From Pseudomonadota bacterium (GTDB taxonomy: Bacteria; Pseudomonadota; Gammaproteobacteria; Xanthomonadales; Rhodanobacteraceae), in contig JAJYDI010000090.1 of the NCBI GenBank assembly GCA_021777635.1, forward strand, positions 1-8,328: DNA of 8,328 bases. Direction: 5' to 3'. Numbering within the stretch: the first letter of the stretch is position 1; the number at the start of each line of letters is the position of its first letter. The notes beneath the pieces are model-generated. The model made no database searches. It had not been told where the DNA came from and saw only the letters and a program-made list of their open reading frames with translations. Shown piece by piece: positions 1 through 5,807 of this stretch. The position numbers and the translations under genes are program-made.

Positions 1-6
1 ACTCCG

Positions 7-38
7 GGCCGGCGCCGCCGCGGGCGCGCCGGCCTTTT
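7..38 (+). terminator. Intrinsic terminator upstream of yqeY
   Basis: A perfect 9-bp G+C-only stem is formed by GGCCGGCGC (7-15) and GCGCCGGCC (26-34), with a 10-base loop (16-25), followed directly by TTTT (35-38). This is the shape of a Rho-independent terminator reading on the plus strand, although the T run is short. It ends only 28 bp before the yqeY start codon, so yqeY is probably read either by leakage through this hairpin or from a promoter overlapping it. The upstream gene is outside the window; in many gammaproteobacteria it would be rpsU, but that is inference. Confidence 0.75.
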
Positions 39-66
39 GCATTTGTGAAGCCCAGGAACTGCCGTC

Positions 67-519
67 ATGCCGCTCAAGGACCAGTTGACCGACGACATGA
101 AGTCCGCGCTGCGCGCGGGCGACAAGCAGCGCCTCGGGGTAATCCGGCTGGTCAACGCCGCGATCAAGCAGCGCGAGGTGGACGAGCGCATCGCCCTTGA
201 CGACATCCAGGTGCTGACGGTGCTGGAAAAGATGCTCAAGCAGCGCCGCGATTCGGTCGCGCAGTTCGAACAGGCCGGCCGCGAGGACCTCGCCGCGATC
301 GAGCGCTTCGAGATCGCCGTGATCGAGGCCTACCTGCCGGCCAAGCTCGACGCCGTCGAACTCGACGCCCTGATCGTCGCCGCGATCGCCGACAGCGGCG
401 CCGCCTCCGCTCGCGACATGGGCAAGGTCATGGCCCTTGTTAAAGAGCGAGCCGCCGGCCGTGCCGACTTGGGCGCGGTGTCCAGGCTGATCAGGGATCG
501 TCTCGCCGCGCTCGGCTGA
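67..519 (+). CDS. yqeY: YqeY family protein (GatB/YqeY domain)
   Basis: A 150-residue protein, the usual length for the YqeY family. It opens with the typical pattern of a short basic-acidic helix (LKDQLTDDMKSALRAGDK), then LGVIRLVNAAIKQREVDER. A middle helix holds EKMLKQRRDSVAQFEQAGR, then EAYLP, and the C-terminal third carries DMGKVMALVKERAAGRAD. The family is helical and resembles the C-terminal tRNA-binding domain of the GatB subunit of Asp/Glu-tRNA amidotransferase, but it stands alone and its cellular role is not established; it is expected to be cytosolic. The ATG has an AGGA Shine-Dalgarno at 54-57, 9 bases upstream. In relatives the gene commonly lies beside rpsU and dnaG; here the next gene is convergent and unrelated, so dnaG does not follow. 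Family assignment is strong; function is unknown. Confidence 0.95.
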   Translation: MPLKDQLTDDMKSALRAGDKQRLGVIRLVNAAIKQREVDERIALDDIQVLTVLEKMLKQRRDSVAQFEQAGREDLAAIERFEIAVIEAYLPAKLDAVELDALIVAAIADSGAASARDMGKVMALVKERAAGRADLGAVSRLIRDRLAALG

Positions 520-522
520 ATT

Positions 523-543
523 GTTGCCGCCGCGCGCGGCAAC
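523..543 (+). terminator. Hairpin just after yqeY, possible terminator
   Basis: Four bases past the yqeY stop codon, GTTGCCGC (523-530) pairs with GCGGCAAC (536-543) as a perfect 8-bp stem with a 5-base loop. No T run follows, so it is not a canonical intrinsic terminator. It may protect the 3' end of the transcript or assist Rho-dependent ending. The position between two convergent genes supports a 3'-end role; the rest is inference. Confidence 0.4.
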
Positions 544-598
544 CACCGGTGCGCTGCCGCCGGTCCGCGTCGCGTCGCTTAGCGGCATCCGGTGCCTG

Positions 599-646
599 AC
601 CTTGGGACGCCCCTATTTCGGCATCCTGATTTCGTCATGCCAAGGT
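599..646. repeat. Inverted repeat ACCTTGG/CCAAGGT in convergent spacer
   Basis: ACCTTGG (599-605) is perfectly complementary to CCAAGGT (640-646). Between them lies a weak tandem similarity: ATTTCGGCATCC starting at 615 and ATTTCGTCATGC starting at 629, repeating with a 14-base period. GGCAT (620-624) can also pair with ATGCC (637-641), which competes with the outer pairing. The arms are seen directly; whether this is a functional or repeated element cannot be told from one copy. Confidence 0.4.
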
Positions 647-684
647 TCTGGGCCGAAGCGTTCGGCGATGGGCCGGGGATGACG
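633..684. repeat. REP-like nested inverted repeat
   Basis: CGTCATGCC (633-641) pairs with GGGATGACG (676-684) at 8 of 9 positions. Inside it sits a perfect 6-bp hairpin, GCCGAA (652-657) and TTCGGC (661-666), with a 3-base loop. Arms of the CGTCAT...ATGACG type enclosing a smaller GC-rich stem are typical of repetitive extragenic palindromes and small intergenic repeats in proteobacteria. It lies in a spacer between two convergent genes, the preferred location for such elements. No second copy is present in this window, so the identification as a repeat family is inferred from form alone. Confidence 0.4.
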
Positions 685-700
685 GGCTGGAAGTAGCCCG
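683..700. other. Hairpin abutting the REP-like element
   Basis: CGGGCT (683-688) and AGCCCG (695-700) form a perfect 6-bp stem with a 6-base loop. It overlaps the right end of the REP-like inverted repeat by two bases, so the two may be alternative or stacked structures. No T run follows on either strand. It could act as a 3'-end structure for the minus-strand glutaredoxin transcript that ends at 750. Confidence 0.35.
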
Positions 701-730
701 CCCGTTGGCCGATTTGCTGTCGCCCGGTGT

Positions 731-744
731 GCCGGAAGACCGGC
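731..744 (-). other. Small hairpin after the glutaredoxin gene
   Basis: GCCGG (731-735) and CCGGC (740-744) form a perfect 5-bp stem with a 4-base loop, starting 5 bases past the minus-strand stop codon at 750-752. There is no downstream T run on the minus strand. A short 3'-end stem is plausible; termination by it alone is doubtful. Confidence 0.3.
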
Positions 745-749
745 GCGCC

Positions 750-1667
750 TCAGTACCGCGGCAGACCCGGATCGACCTCGCGCGCCCAGGCGTCGATGCC
801 GCCTTCGACGTTGAATACCTGGCTGAAACCGTGCGCGGCAAAGCGAATGGCGACGTCGCGGCTGGATACGCCGTGGTGGCAGAGGAAGGCCAGTGCCGTG
901 TCCTTGGGCAGTTGCGCCAGAGCTTCATAACCTTCTTCTTCGAGGGCGCGGGCGCCGGTCACCGCGGCGAGCGTGCGTTCGGCGGCGGGGCGCACGTCGA
1001 TCAGGGCAATGGTTCCGGCGGCGAATCGTGTGGCGGCTTCGCGCGCGCCCAACGGCTGGACGCCGGTGCCCGGGAAACGCAACGACAGGCCTTCGCCCTG
1101 CGCGCTGCGCACCCAGTCGACGACGATGCCCTGCGCGCGCTGCGCACTGCCGGGGTCAAGGTGCACCGGGATGCCGTTGGCGATGCTGACGATGTCGTGA
1201 TCGCCGGCGGGCGCCAGCTGGAAGCCGGCGCTGAAGTCGGGGCCGATCTCGAGATGCAGTGCCTGCGCGTCGGCGTCGGCCATGCCGGCGCGGATCGCTT
1301 CGGCGGCGGCATCGGTGATGGTGATCGCTGGCGGTGTTCGATCGGGTACCGGCTGGCCGAACAGCGCGTGCAGCTCGCCGCTGGCGTACATCTGGCGCAC
1401 GATGTCGGCGCCGCCCACCAGTTCCCCGTCCACATACAGCTGCGGGATCGTCGGCCAGTTGCCGAATGCCTTGATGCCTTCGCGCAGCGCCGGGTCGGCC
1501 AGCACGTCGACGGTGTGATAGTCCGGCAACAGCTCGTTGAGCGTGTTGCGGGCGGCTGCGGAAAACCCGCACAGCGGCGTCTGGCGATCGCCCTTCATGA
1601 ACAGCACGACGCGATGCGCGGCGAGCAGCGTCTCAATGCGAGCGCGGACGGCGGGATCGAGTGGCAT
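750..1667 (-). CDS. Grx4-type monothiol glutaredoxin fused to degenerate A-type (HesB/IscA-like) domain and rhodanese domain
   Basis: A 305-residue cytosolic protein with three domains. Residues 1-103 are a monothiol glutaredoxin of the Grx4 class: FMKG (K25, glutathione contact), the CGFS active site (C33-S36), WPTIPQ (71-76) and VGGADI (84-89). Such domains bind a [2Fe-2S] cluster with glutathione and pass it on. Residues about 114-200 (ITITDAAAEAI, then IVSIANGIPVHLDPGS) look like an A-type Fe-S carrier domain, but all cluster-binding cysteines are gone. Residues about 207-305 are a rhodanese domain with LIDVRPAAE and the loop CHHGVSSR, C263 being the predicted sulfur-accepting cysteine. 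C33 and C263 are the only cysteines in the protein. I chose the ATG at 1667 because a GGAAG Shine-Dalgarno sits 5 bases upstream and it gives the usual family N-terminus; an in-frame ATG at 1697 would add 10 residues. It is last in a run of four minus-strand genes. Confidence 0.9.
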   Translation of the reverse strand: MPLDPAVRARIETLLAAHRVVLFMKGDRQTPLCGFSAAARNTLNELLPDYHTVDVLADPALREGIKAFGNWPTIPQLYVDGELVGGADIVRQMYASGELHALFGQPVPDRTPPAITITDAAAEAIRAGMADADAQALHLEIGPDFSAGFQLAPAGDHDIVSIANGIPVHLDPGSAQRAQGIVVDWVRSAQGEGLSLRFPGTGVQPLGAREAATRFAAGTIALIDVRPAAERTLAAVTGARALEEEGYEALAQLPKDTALAFLCHHGVSSRDVAIRFAAHGFSQVFNVEGGIDAWAREVDPGLPRY

Positions 1668-1766
1668 GGTGGCTTCCGGCGGCAGGAAAACGTCCATGAT
1701 AGCGTGCCACCCGATCCCATCGGCGCGGCAAGCCGCCGCCCGGGTGATACGGTGGGAAATCCGCGA

Positions 1767-2621
1767 TCAGGCGGCCGGGCGCAGCGCAGGGCGCGCGTCG
1801 GCATGCCGGCCTAGTGGCGCGAAGGCGCGCACGGAGGCCGGCGAAGGCAGGACCCGCTCGCGGCTGGCACGGCCCAGTGCCGCCGGTCGCTCGCTCCAGT
1901 GCAGCAGTTCCATTGTGCCGTCGGCGTGCTCGATCAGGGCGGTACAGTGTTCGACCCAGTCGCCGTCGTTGAGGTAGAGCACGCCGTCGATCGCACGCAC
2001 ATGACCGAAGTGGATGTGTCCGCAGATGGCGCCGTCGCAGCCGGCCGCGCGGGTGCCGGCGGCGACGCGCGATTCGAAGGCGCGGATGTAGGCCAGCGCC
2101 CGTGCGCTCTGGGCCTTCAGCGCCAGCGACAGCGGCAGGTAGGGCAGGCCGAACACGCCGCGCAGCGCGTTGAAGTGGCGGTTGGCGCCGCAGACCAAGT
2201 TCTGCATGAGGTTGCCGAAGCGCGTCCAGGCGCGGCCCTGGCCGTCGGGGTCGTACTCGTCGCCGTGGCTGACTCGGTAGCGGCGGCCGTCGCCGCCGAC
2301 GTGCACGGCATCAAGCACGACTTCGATGCCGGCCACGCTCCGGCCGGCCAGCATGCGCAGTGCAGCGTCGTGATTGCCGGGGATGTAGGTCAGTCGCGTG
2401 CCGCGCACCACGTGGACGAACATCTCGGCGAGCACGGCGCTGTGCAGCGGATGCCACCACGGGTTCCGCGCCAGCGCTTCCAGATCGATGATGTCGCCGA
2501 CCAGATACAGCTGCTCGCAGCGCAACCGGCGCAGGAAGTCCAGCAGATAGCCGGCCTTGCAGTCGCGCAGTCCCAGGTGCACGTCGGAGATGAAGGCGCT
2601 GCGGCAAACGAGCGTTGCCAT
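1767..2621 (-). CDS. LpxH-type calcineurin-like metallophosphoesterase (UDP-2,3-diacylglucosamine diphosphatase family)
   Basis: A 284-residue enzyme of the calcineurin-like phosphoesterase fold. The metal-binding blocks appear in order: SDVHLG (D13, H15), GDIID (D43), GNHD (N83, H84), SHGDEYD (H119, D121) and GHIHFG (H202, H204). These predict a two-metal centre. The spacing and the FISDVHLG start match the COG2908 family, often annotated as UDP-2,3-diacylglucosamine diphosphatase of lipid A synthesis. However, it differs from classical LpxH of about 240 residues, and a second, canonical LpxH elsewhere in the genome may do the lipid A step, so I give no symbol. Residues from about 243 on form a basic, Ala/Arg/Pro-rich tail with no recognisable fold. 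No signal peptide is visible. The ATG has a strong GGGGAG Shine-Dalgarno (2627-2632) 5 bases upstream. It follows the SGNH hydrolase by 98 bp and precedes the glutaredoxin by 99 bp. Confidence 0.88.
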   Translation of the reverse strand: MATLVCRSAFISDVHLGLRDCKAGYLLDFLRRLRCEQLYLVGDIIDLEALARNPWWHPLHSAVLAEMFVHVVRGTRLTYIPGNHDAALRMLAGRSVAGIEVVLDAVHVGGDGRRYRVSHGDEYDPDGQGRAWTRFGNLMQNLVCGANRHFNALRGVFGLPYLPLSLALKAQSARALAYIRAFESRVAAGTRAAGCDGAICGHIHFGHVRAIDGVLYLNDGDWVEHCTALIEHADGTMELLHWSERPAALGRASRERVLPSPASVRAFAPLGRHADARPALRPAA

Positions 2622-2719
2622 GGTGGCTCCCCGGTAATGGCCCGGGACCGCAGTCTGCGCGCGCCACGTCGCCGGGCGATGGCAGGCAGATTGCAGCGCG
2701 GTTGCGGCGCCGGCGTGGA

Positions 2720-3340
2720 TCAGCGCTCGTCCAGCGCGGCACGCGCCACGGGCAGCAGCGCGGTCAGCCAGCGGCGATACTGCGCCGGTCCGGGGTGCAG
2801 GCCGTCGGCGGCGAGTTCGGTGCCGGCAGCGCCGGCCGTACGCGAGAGCCCGGTGACATCGACCCAGTGCGCGCCGGCGGCCGCGGTCAATGTGCGCTCG
2901 GCGGCGTTGCAGGCATCGATCTCGGCGCCGATGCGTGCGGCGTCGTGGCCGCCCGCGCGCGCGAACGGCGTCACTCCCCAGTCGGGAATCGATACCACCA
3001 GCACTCGCCGTGCCGTGCCATCGGCAAAGGCGATCGCGCGCGTCAGCAGCAGTCGGAAACCTTCGCGCAGAGCCGCGACACCGCGGCCGCGATACTGGTC
3101 ATTGACGCCGATCTGCAGGCTGACCAGGGCCCATGCCGGCATCAGCGCCGCGCGATCAAGCGCCGCGGCCAGTTCGTCGGTGGACCACCCGGTGGCCGCG
3201 AGGATCTGCGGCGAGCCCAGCGCGTGACCCTCGGCGCAAAGCGCCGCGGTTAGCTGCACCGGCCAGCGTTCGGCTTCGGTGACAGCTTCGCCGATACTGT
3301 AGGAATCGCCCAGTGCCAGCAGGCGCCTCTGCGGCGGCAT
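2720..3340 (-). CDS. SGNH/GDSL-family hydrolase
   Basis: A 206-residue protein containing all four SGNH blocks: LALGDSYSIGE with nucleophile S13, TGWST with G51, QIGVNDQYRG with N80, and DGLHPG with the D179/H182 pair. This predicts a Ser-His-Asp esterase or lipase-like enzyme, but the substrate cannot be read from the sequence. There is no clear signal peptide, so a cytosolic place is likely, unlike periplasmic TesA. I start at the ATG at 3340: a GAGGT Shine-Dalgarno (3351-3355) lies 10 bases upstream and overlaps the stop codon of the aminotransferase gene. A TTG at 3361 would add 7 residues and overlap the upstream gene by 8 bp, but has no ribosome site. The layout suggests translational coupling to the aminotransferase. 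Family call strong, role unknown. Confidence 0.88.
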   Translation of the reverse strand: MPPQRRLLALGDSYSIGEAVTEAERWPVQLTAALCAEGHALGSPQILAATGWSTDELAAALDRAALMPAWALVSLQIGVNDQYRGRGVAALREGFRLLLTRAIAFADGTARRVLVVSIPDWGVTPFARAGGHDAARIGAEIDACNAAERTLTAAAGAHWVDVTGLSRTAGAAGTELAADGLHPGPAQYRRWLTALLPVARAALDER

Positions 3341-3350
3341 GACGGCGTGC

Positions 3351-3355
3351 ACCTC
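3351..3355 (-). promoter_or_regulatory. Shine-Dalgarno of the SGNH hydrolase gene overlapping the upstream stop codon
   Basis: On the minus strand the sequence reads TGAGGT, where TGA (3354-3356) ends the aminotransferase gene and GAGGT (3351-3355) is the ribosome site of the next gene. The ATG at 3340 lies 10 bases downstream. This decides the start in favour of 3340 over the TTG at 3361 and fits reinitiation by the terminating ribosome. Confidence 0.6.
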
Positions 3356-4613
3356 AGGCAATGGCGGTCACGGCGGAAGCTGGATTGATGTTGGCGGCGG
3401 CACCGGCCGCGCGGTGCAGCGCGCGCTCGATGCGGCGCATTACCTCGACCAGATCGGCCGGCTCCGGCAGCAGGGTCAGGCGCAGATGACGGCCGTCGTG
3501 CAGGTTGAATGCCGAACCCGGCATCAGGAGCACATCCTCGCGTTCGAGCAGATCCAGCGCGAAGGCATCGGCATCGAACACCGGTAGGACGTCGGCACGT
3601 ACGCGCGGAAAGGCATACAGCGCGCCTGCCGGCGGCACCATGCTGAGGAATGCGCTGGCGGCGACACCATCGATCAAAGCCTGGCGCGCGGCATGCAGGC
3701 GGCCGCCAGGCGCGGTCAGTTCGGAGATCGTCGGCGGTCCCTCGAGGGCAGCGCGCACCGCCCACTGTGCCGGCTGATTAGGGCATACGCGCAGCGCCGA
3801 AAGCAGGTGCAGCGCCTCGCGATAGCTGCCGACGCGCGCCGGCGACCCGCTCAGGGTCATCCAGCCGACGCGATAACCGCAGGCGCGATGGACCTTGGAT
3901 ATGCCCGCGAAACTTACGCAAGGCAGGTCGCCGGCTAGCGGCGCCAACGGCTCGAAACGGACGTCATTGTAGAGGATGCCGTCATAGATCTCGTCGCTGA
4001 GCAGCAGCAGGCGATGGCGCGCGGCCAGCTCAACCAGACGCACCAGCAGATCGCGCGGATACACTGCGCCGGTCGGATTGTTGGGGTTGATCAGCACCAG
4101 CGCGCGCGTACGCGGCGTGATTAGCGCGGCGAGGGCGTCAGGATCGGGCAGATGTCCCTGCGCGGCAGGGCAGGCGTAGTAGACCGGTCGGCCGCCGTTG
4201 AGCACCGTGGATGCAGTCCACAGCGGATAGTCCGGGCAGGGCATCAGTACCTCGTCGCCCGGGGCGAGCAGCGCGCGTAGCGCCAGATCGATCAGCTCGC
4301 TGACACCGTTGCCAATCAGCACATGATTGCTGTCGGCGATGCGGGTACCGCGTGCGCGTTGCTGAGCGAAGATCGCCGCACGCGCATCGTCGAGGCCGAG
4401 CTCGTGACCATAACCCTGGCTGTCGGCAAGGTGCGCGTTCACCGCGGCGACCAGATGCGGCGGCGTGCGCAGACCGAAGCGCGCCGGGTTGCCAATGTTG
4501 AGCGCATACAGCGTGCGTCCGGCCGCCTCGAGTGCGCGTGCACGCTGCACCAGCGGGCCGCGGATGTCGTAGCGCACCGCGTTCAGGCGCGGGCTTGGAA
4601 TCAGGTCATGCAT
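3354..4613 (-). CDS. alaA: PLP-dependent aminotransferase, AlaA-type (glutamate-pyruvate transaminase)
   Basis: A 419-residue class I/II aminotransferase. Visible landmarks are YDIRGP (15-20), LNIGNPARFG (38-47), IGNGVSELI (100-108), PDYPLW with Y129, INPNNPTG (175-182) with N179, SDEIYDGILY with D207 and Y210, ISKVHR with the PLP lysine K240, and HLRLT with R378 that would hold the substrate carboxylate. The sequence follows E. coli AlaA closely in order and spacing, for example YDIRGP, GNGVSELI, DYPLWTA, NPNNPTGAVY and APGGRL. AlaA makes L-alanine from pyruvate with glutamate as donor, in the cytosol. The ATG has a GGAG (4625-4628) 11 bases upstream. The last 18 or so residues are a low-complexity Ala-rich tail beyond the usual end. 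It heads a run of four minus-strand genes and is divergent from rsgA. Substrate specificity is inferred by similarity. Confidence 0.9.
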   Translation of the reverse strand: MHDLIPSPRLNAVRYDIRGPLVQRARALEAAGRTLYALNIGNPARFGLRTPPHLVAAVNAHLADSQGYGHELGLDDARAAIFAQQRARGTRIADSNHVLIGNGVSELIDLALRALLAPGDEVLMPCPDYPLWTASTVLNGGRPVYYACPAAQGHLPDPDALAALITPRTRALVLINPNNPTGAVYPRDLLVRLVELAARHRLLLLSDEIYDGILYNDVRFEPLAPLAGDLPCVSFAGISKVHRACGYRVGWMTLSGSPARVGSYREALHLLSALRVCPNQPAQWAVRAALEGPPTISELTAPGGRLHAARQALIDGVAASAFLSMVPPAGALYAFPRVRADVLPVFDADAFALDLLEREDVLLMPGSAFNLHDGRHLRLTLLPEPADLVEVMRRIERALHRAAGAAANINPASAVTAIA

Positions 4614-4716
4614 GGGCGGGCAGGCTCCGGACCGGCGCGCCGCATGCTAGCGTTCCATCTGGCAAATAGCCACGCGACGCGACGTCGGCCGTGCGGCGTG
4701 ATTCGGGGATTGCGGT
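4614..4716. promoter_or_regulatory. Divergent intergenic region between alaA and rsgA
   Basis: This 103-bp gap must hold the start signals for both divergent genes unless they lie inside coding sequence. I looked for -10 and -35 pairs on both strands and found none that I trust; the most AT-rich stretch is near 4651-4669. A short GACGC repeat (about 4674-4684) is the only other pattern. The promoter role is inferred from layout alone. Confidence 0.4.
4705..4709 (+). promoter_or_regulatory. Shine-Dalgarno supporting a TTG start of rsgA
   Basis: GGGGA at 4705-4709 lies 7 bases before the TTG at 4717. No comparable purine-rich site stands at good distance before the in-frame GTG at 4747 or ATG at 4759. 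This, with conservation of the early LGW motif, favours the TTG. Confidence 0.5.
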
Positions 4717-5766
4717 TTGAATGATCTGATCCGACTGGGTTGGCGTGTGCAGGATGCGATGACTCCGCCCGCGCCCGGCCTGAGTCTGGCGCGCGTCGCC
4801 GCGCAGCATCGAGCCGGCTATGTGCTGCACGATGGATGCCAACCCTTCAATGCTCAGCCGGCGCCGGAGTTCCGGCGCCGCGGATTGGATCCCGTTTTGC
4901 GGCCGGCGGTGGGCGATTTTGTCTGGGTCGCTGCCGGCACGCCGCCGCACATCCGCGCCATTGTGACGCGACGCAGCCTGCTGACCCGTGCTGCGGCCGG
5001 CGAGCGCTACCAACGCCAGGTGATCGCCGCGAACGTCGATGTGGTGCTGGTCCTGATGGGGCTGGACGGCGACTTCAATCCGCGGCGCATCCAGCGCTAC
5101 CTGGCGCTGATCGACGGTTCCGGCGCGACGCCGGTGGTGCTGCTGACCAAGGCCGACCGGCATCCGGCGGCGGCTGCATTGGCACAACTCGGCGCCGCGA
5201 TGCCGACCGGGACCGCCGTGCTGGCGCTAAATGCCAAGGACCCCGCGATCAATACGATGCTGGCGCCGTGGCTGACCGCGGGCGCGACCGCCGCGCTGGT
5301 GGGCTCCTCGGGCGCCGGGAAGTCCACGCTCACCAATACCCTGCTGGGCGAGCAGAGGCAGGCCACCGCCGCCATACGCGCCAACGACAGTCGCGGTCGC
5401 CATACCACCACTCATCGCGCGTTGTTGACATTGCCCGGCGGCGCCTGCCTGATCGACACACCCGGCATGCGCGAACTGAAGCTCACCGGTGAGGAGAACC
5501 TCGATCTCTACGCCGACATCGAGACGCTGGCCGGCAACTGCCGCTTCGCCGACTGCAGCCACGGCAACGAGCCTGGCTGCGCGATCCGTGCGGCGCAGGC
5601 TTCGGGCGAACTCGACAGCGAGCGATGGCGCAGCTATCTCAAGCTGCACGACGAGCGCGAGCAGCAGGCGGCGGCGCTGGAGCAGCGGTTGCAGCGCAAG
5701 GCGGGCTCGCATCCGGGACATCGCACGCTGGGACGCAGCCAGCGCGAAAAGCCGGGGCCTCGTTGA
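4717..5766 (+). CDS. rsgA: Small ribosomal subunit biogenesis GTPase RsgA
   Basis: A 349-residue circularly permuted GTPase. An N-terminal OB-fold region (about 25-90, including VGDFVW) is followed by VIAANVD (102-108). The GTPase motifs come in the permuted order G4-G1-G2-G3: TKAD (144-147), P-loop GSSGAGKS (196-203) with K202, the T-rich switch RGRHTTTH (226-233), and DTPG (247-250). A zinc site C275, C280, H282, C288 follows, then a charged C-terminal helix. RsgA binds the 30S subunit and hydrolyses GTP during late maturation, releasing RbfA in E. coli. The start is taken as TTG at 4717, which keeps the LIRLGW segment typical of xanthomonad homologues; alternatives are GTG 4747 and ATG 4759. 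The gene is divergent from alaA and ends 41 bp from the convergent emrB stop. Identification is firm; only the start is uncertain. Confidence 0.95.
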   Translation: MNDLIRLGWRVQDAMTPPAPGLSLARVAAQHRAGYVLHDGCQPFNAQPAPEFRRRGLDPVLRPAVGDFVWVAAGTPPHIRAIVTRRSLLTRAAAGERYQRQVIAANVDVVLVLMGLDGDFNPRRIQRYLALIDGSGATPVVLLTKADRHPAAAALAQLGAAMPTGTAVLALNAKDPAINTMLAPWLTAGATAALVGSSGAGKSTLTNTLLGEQRQATAAIRANDSRGRHTTTHRALLTLPGGACLIDTPGMRELKLTGEENLDLYADIETLAGNCRFADCSHGNEPGCAIRAAQASGELDSERWRSYLKLHDEREQQAAALEQRLQRKAGSHPGHRTLGRSQREKPGPR

Positions 5767-5807
5767 AGCCTCCGGTAACACCCGATCGAACCGCGCTATC
5801 CGTCCGC
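5767..5807. other. Short convergent spacer between rsgA and emrB
   Basis: Only 41 bp separate the two convergent stop codons. A weak stem can form between CCGGGG (5752-5757, inside the rsgA end) and CTCCGG (5770-5775) with one G-T pair and a 12-base loop, without a T run. I see no convincing intrinsic terminator for either gene, so transcripts may overlap at their 3' ends. Confidence 0.3.

Noticed and set aside
520..749. A small gene or tRNA in the yqeY-glutaredoxin spacer
   Set aside because: No short frame with a ribosome site and sensible composition was seen on either strand, and the hairpins do not fold into a cloverleaf.
705..1814. A plus-strand open frame (369 codons) antisense to the glutaredoxin fusion
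   Set aside because: The minus strand encodes intact CGFS and rhodanese active sites; the plus-strand translation is compositionally skewed and has no family features.
2622..2719. 11-base palindrome TCGCCGGGCGA in the gap between the SGNH and LpxH-type genes, considered as an operator or terminator
   Set aside because: Its centre is a single base, so it cannot form a hairpin, there is no T run, and a palindrome of this size is expected by chance in GC-rich DNA.
1899..3227. A long plus-strand open frame (442 codons) antisense to the LpxH-type and SGNH genes
   Set aside because: Its translation is Ala/Gly/Val/Gln-rich without any recognisable motif, and the opposite strand carries two complete enzymes with all catalytic residues. 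High G+C content makes such antisense frames common.
4323..5187. Open frames on both strands bridging the alaA-rsgA divergent region
   Set aside because: They cover the coding parts of alaA and rsgA in other frames, show no conserved motif, and would leave no promoter space.
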